From Clostridia bacterium (GTDB lineage: Bacteria; Bacillota; Clostridia; Christensenellales; UBA1242), in the NCBI GenBank assembly GCA_028694075.1, contig JAQUUD010000026.1, forward strand, positions 1 through 15,796: a stretch of DNA of 15,796 nucleotides, in the 5' to 3' direction. The notes beneath the pieces are model-generated. The model did not search any database and was not told the origin of the DNA. It saw nothing but the letters and a program-made list of their open reading frames with translations. This document shows, piece by piece, positions 12,688 to 15,796 of this stretch. A program made the translations under genes and the position numbers. Positions within the stretch are counted from its first letter, which is position 1, and every line of letters starts with the position of its first letter.

Positions 12688-15600
12688 GTGTCAAATATAA
12701 ATTTTTTGCCCGAACAATTAAAAATTTTGGAAAGTAATGATAAAAACATTATTGTTTCGGCTTCCGCTGGCAGTGGCAAAACAACTGTTATGATTGAAAA
12801 GTTAATCAAAATAATTACGGAAGAAAATATTGATATTAAAAATCTTTTGGTGCTGACTTACACAAAATCGGCGGCGGAAGAAATGAAGCAAAAATTGATA
12901 AATGCTTTATATGAAAAAGCAGAAAGCAATATTAAATATATTTCTCAAATTGATGATGTTATGACGGCGGATATTTCAACTTTACACAGTTTTTTCCAAA
13001 AACTTATAAAAAAACATTTTATGCTTGTTGATGTTGACCCCAAATTTTGCGTGCTTGAAGAAAATCAGTCAGAAAACTTGAAATATCAGGCACTTAAAAA
13101 AGCAATTTCGGTTTATGGCGAAGAAAAAAGAGAAAAACTAAATATGCTTTTGGATATCTATGGCAAATCCAGAAGTGAAAAAACAATTTATAAATTGCTT
13201 GATAAAATTAATATTTTTTTAAGTGCGGTTGATAACGCAGATAATTGGAGCAAAACGGTTGCAACAAAACTTTGTGAAAGCAATTTAAACGAAAATTATG
13301 CAATTAAGGTTGTTAATAAAAGTTTTTATGAAACTGCAATGTATTATCTTTCAGTTTTTGATAATCTTTTAAAAACAGCCGAACAACAAGGAGCAATTAA
13401 ATTTGTTGAATATATTAACAATATAATTTCTCAATTAAGTTTCATTAAATTAAATGGAAATTATGGAAAAACATCAATTAACTTAAAAACGACAGAAATA
13501 ATTAACAATGATCAACAAATTTTTGATGAAAATATAAATTTTGAAAATCAAAATATTAAAGAAATTATAATAGATTCGTTAGAAAAGGAAATTTTTGAAG
13601 AACAAGAAAATAAAACCGCAAGCGAACAAACTGAATATAAAAACAGTTTTTTTGAAAACTTTTCAGTTTATAAAAATTTCGACTTTAAAACATTAAAACA
13701 AGATGCTGATTTTTTGAAGTTGTATGAAAAAATTGTATTTCACAGGGATAAATTAAAAGATTATATTAATAAATTAAAAATATGCGATTATACAAAAGAA
13801 AATGTAATCATTTCAATTGAAAATGTGAAAGAAATAATTGAAACTCTTTTAGAATTGAACACTTGTTTTGAAAAAGAATATTCACTCTTAAAAAAATCAA
13901 TCAATGCGTTGGATTTTAATGATTTAGAAAAATTTGCACTTAAATTAAGTGAGAATAAAGAAATTTGCACGAGTTTAAGCAAAAAATTCGCTTATATTTT
14001 TATTGACGAATTCCAAGATGCGAACAGGTTGCAAGAACGAATTTTATCCGCATTTGCGGGCGGGAACAAGCGGTTTATGGTCGGCGATGTTAAGCAAAGC
14101 ATTTATGGTTTCAGGCAGGCAGAGCCGGATATTTTTCTTGAAATTCAAAGCATTTTTAAAAAATCAGATAATAGTGAAGTTATGTTTTTAAATTCAAATT
14201 TCAGAAGTCATAAAAAAATTTTGGAGTTTGTGAATATTGTTTTTAATGAAATTATGACGCTGGAAACCGCAAAACTGGACTATAAAAACACCGCACAACT
14301 TGAAGGTCGGCTGGAATTTTCGGAAGATGAGTCGGCGAACTTGCCAAGAGTTGAATTGAATTTAATAAAATTTCCTGAAAAACCAGAAAAACCGTCTGCT
14401 CCGCCAGTTTATAGCGTTAGAGAACATTCTTCTAATGTTTTGCAAGATGGCATTGCTGAAAAAGAAGCAATCTTGACAGCCGAAAAAATCAGCAATCTCG
14501 TAGGCACAAAATATTTCAACATATCTGAAAAAACATTTAAAGAAATTCAATTTAAAGATATTTCAGTGCTTTTGAATGCTCGTGGAAGTTATCTCGATAA
14601 ATTTTGCTCGGTGCTAACTGGTTTTAATATTCCAATATATGCCAACACAAATGCATCTCTTTTGAATGATGAAGAAGTCAATGTTTTCATATGTTTATTA
14701 AGGCTTTGCAGAAATTTTAATGATGATATTTCGCTTGCGGTTTGTTTGAATAGCATTTTTGGCGGGTTGTCTTATTCAGAACTCGGGCAAATTCGTCTTG
14801 CTGGTTTAAATGAGAAAAACAAAACTGATTTAGCAGAACAGGAAAAACAAATTTATAACGAAAAACTCGAAATCCAGCCAGCAAATATTGATATAAATCA
14901 AAAAAATAGTTTGACAGAAAATCATAAATTAAACAACGAAGAAAATTTAAAATCAAATAATAAAAAAAGTTCTAATAATTTTTTTGAATGTGTTCTTTCA
15001 TATGAGAGCAAAGATGCAATATTTAAAAAACTTCAAAACTTTAAAAATTTATTAAATCAAATAAAATTTGATATTGGATATAAAGGTATTTATTTTGCAT
15101 TAAATAAAGTAATAAATCAATTTGATTATTATTCTTATTTATATGCCAAAAATAATGGTCTTGAAAAAGTTAATAAAATTAAAAAGTTTTTGCAGGACTT
15201 TAAAAATAGTGAATTTAATTTTAATTTGGTTTCTTTTTTAGATTATGCTGATGAAAATCCAGACAGTATAAAAGCCCCGAATTATGTCAGCGGAGATAAC
15301 TGCGTTAATATAACAACAATTCATTCAAGCAAGGGACTGGAATATCCAGTTGTGATACTGGCGAACGCTGGTGCGGAATTTACTGGGCAAAGAAAAAACA
15401 GCGAAATTGAAATCAATCTTAATGAAGGCATTGCATTGCAATTTTATAATTCAGAAGTTAGAACGAAAAATATGTCAGTTATGTTTGATGCAATGTTGAA
15501 AATGAATAAATCTGCTGAATTTGCTGAAAAATTAAGACTTCTTTATGTTGCACTCACCCGTGCAAAAAATTATTTAATCATAATGGGCAGTTTTAAAGAT

Positions 15601-15796
15601 GATTTTTCAAAATTAAACAGTGGTTATGAAATAAAGCAAAAAACAAATTTTTTAGAACTTATTGTTGGTGCTTTGCCAAAAAGTGAAATTGAAAATATAA
15701 ATTCAAACAATAATATAAAAAATGAAATTTATAATATTAATATTTATAATTCAGAAAAAATTTTCACAGACAATTTGAAAAATAAAAAATCGTTAT
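12688..15796 (+). CDS. addA: AddA, ATP-dependent helicase/nuclease subunit A (3' truncated by window)
   Basis: An open frame from the GTG at 12688 (AAAGGAG eight bases upstream) to the window edge gives 1036 residues of a UvrD/RecB-type helicase. Motifs in order are SASAGSGKTT (24-33), LVLTYTKSAAEEM (Ia, from 54), FIDEFQDAN (II, 438-446), FMVGDVKQSIYGFR (III, 463-476), LNSNFRS (IV, 501-507), TTIHSSKGLEYPVV (V, from 876) and LLYVALTRAK (VI, 951-960). AddA proteins are usually about 1200 residues or more, so the C-terminal nuclease domain lies beyond the edge. Two stretches look like low-complexity insertions rich in Asn, Gln, Glu and Lys (about 272-315 and 712-767). It follows addB on the same strand. 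A weak promoter (TTGTAT at 12617, TATTAA at 12640, 17-bp spacer) may add local transcription. No frameshift was seen. Confidence 0.95.
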   Translation, partial: MSNINFLPEQLKILESNDKNIIVSASAGSGKTTVMIEKLIKIITEENIDIKNLLVLTYTKSAAEEMKQKLINALYEKAESNIKYISQIDDVMTADISTLHSFFQKLIKKHFMLVDVDPKFCVLEENQSENLKYQALKKAISVYGEEKREKLNMLLDIYGKSRSEKTIYKLLDKINIFLSAVDNADNWSKTVATKLCESNLNENYAIKVVNKSFYETAMYYLSVFDNLLKTAEQQGAIKFVEYINNIISQLSFIKLNGNYGKTSINLKTTEIINNDQQIFDENINFENQNIKEIIIDSLEKEIFEEQENKTASEQTEYKNSFFENFSVYKNFDFKTLKQDADFLKLYEKIVFHRDKLKDYINKLKICDYTKENVIISIENVKEIIETLLELNTCFEKEYSLLKKSINALDFNDLEKFALKLSENKEICTSLSKKFAYIFIDEFQDANRLQERILSAFAGGNKRFMVGDVKQSIYGFRQAEPDIFLEIQSIFKKSDNSEVMFLNSNFRSHKKILEFVNIVFNEIMTLETAKLDYKNTAQLEGRLEFSEDESANLPRVELNLIKFPEKPEKPSAPPVYSVREHSSNVLQDGIAEKEAILTAEKISNLVGTKYFNISEKTFKEIQFKDISVLLNARGSYLDKFCSVLTGFNIPIYANTNASLLNDEEVNVFICLLRLCRNFNDDISLAVCLNSIFGGLSYSELGQIRLAGLNEKNKTDLAEQEKQIYNEKLEIQPANIDINQKNSLTENHKLNNEENLKSNNKKSSNNFFECVLSYESKDAIFKKLQNFKNLLNQIKFDIGYKGIYFALNKVINQFDYYSYLYAKNNGLEKVNKIKKFLQDFKNSEFNFNLVSFLDYADENPDSIKAPNYVSGDNCVNITTIHSSKGLEYPVVILANAGAEFTGQRKNSEIEINLNEGIALQFYNSEVRTKNMSVMFDAMLKMNKSAEFAEKLRLLYVALTRAKNYLIIMGSFKDDFSKLNSGYEIKQKTNFLELIVGALPKSEIENINSNNNIKNEIYNINIYNSEKIFTDNLKNKKSL

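Overview
The window is an AT-rich bacterial chromosome segment. It most likely comes from a Bacillota/Clostridia-type organism. Supporting signs are AAAGGAG-type ribosome binding sites, the addB-addA recombination genes in place of recBCD, a walJ(yycJ)-htrA pair, an nfeD-slipin operon and an AprX-like intracellular subtilisin. Finer taxonomy cannot be read from the sequence. No tRNA, rRNA, CRISPR array, transposase or phage gene was seen.

Layout, left to right. Positions 1-465 hold a degenerate ~20-bp tandem array that does not look coding and is cut by the window edge. On the minus strand, 2176-513 carries a two-gene unit: a small Asn/Gln-rich protein translationally coupled (ATGA overlap) to a cytoplasmic subtilase. 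Divergent from it, across a 67-bp gap, is a second low-complexity protein (2244-3476, plus) with an Asn/Gln-rich middle and a Gly/Leu repeat tail. Convergent AT-only repeats and hairpins (3477-3665) separate this from a minus-strand pair (4704-3666): an ABC-type ATPase that has lost most catalytic motifs, followed by a protein that is little more than a PucR/CdaR-type helix-turn-helix. After a 379-bp gap with a promoter and a terminator comes a minus-strand unit of walJ, an HtrA-like lipoprotein protease and an unknown small lipoprotein (7540-5084).

From 7701 on, everything is on the plus strand. An nfeD-slipin membrane operon ends in a strong intrinsic terminator. It is followed by addB, apparently transcribed as a leaderless mRNA, and by addA, which starts at a GTG and runs off the right edge before its nuclease domain.

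Functionally the right half is housekeeping: envelope quality control (HtrA, slipin/NfeD), the WalJ nuclease and AddAB double-strand break processing. The left half is unusual. It has two prion-like proteins in divergent arrangement, one coupled to an intracellular protease, next to a tandem repeat array, plus a permease-less degenerate ABC protein paired with a minimal DNA-binding protein. Those two loci are the best candidates for something undescribed.
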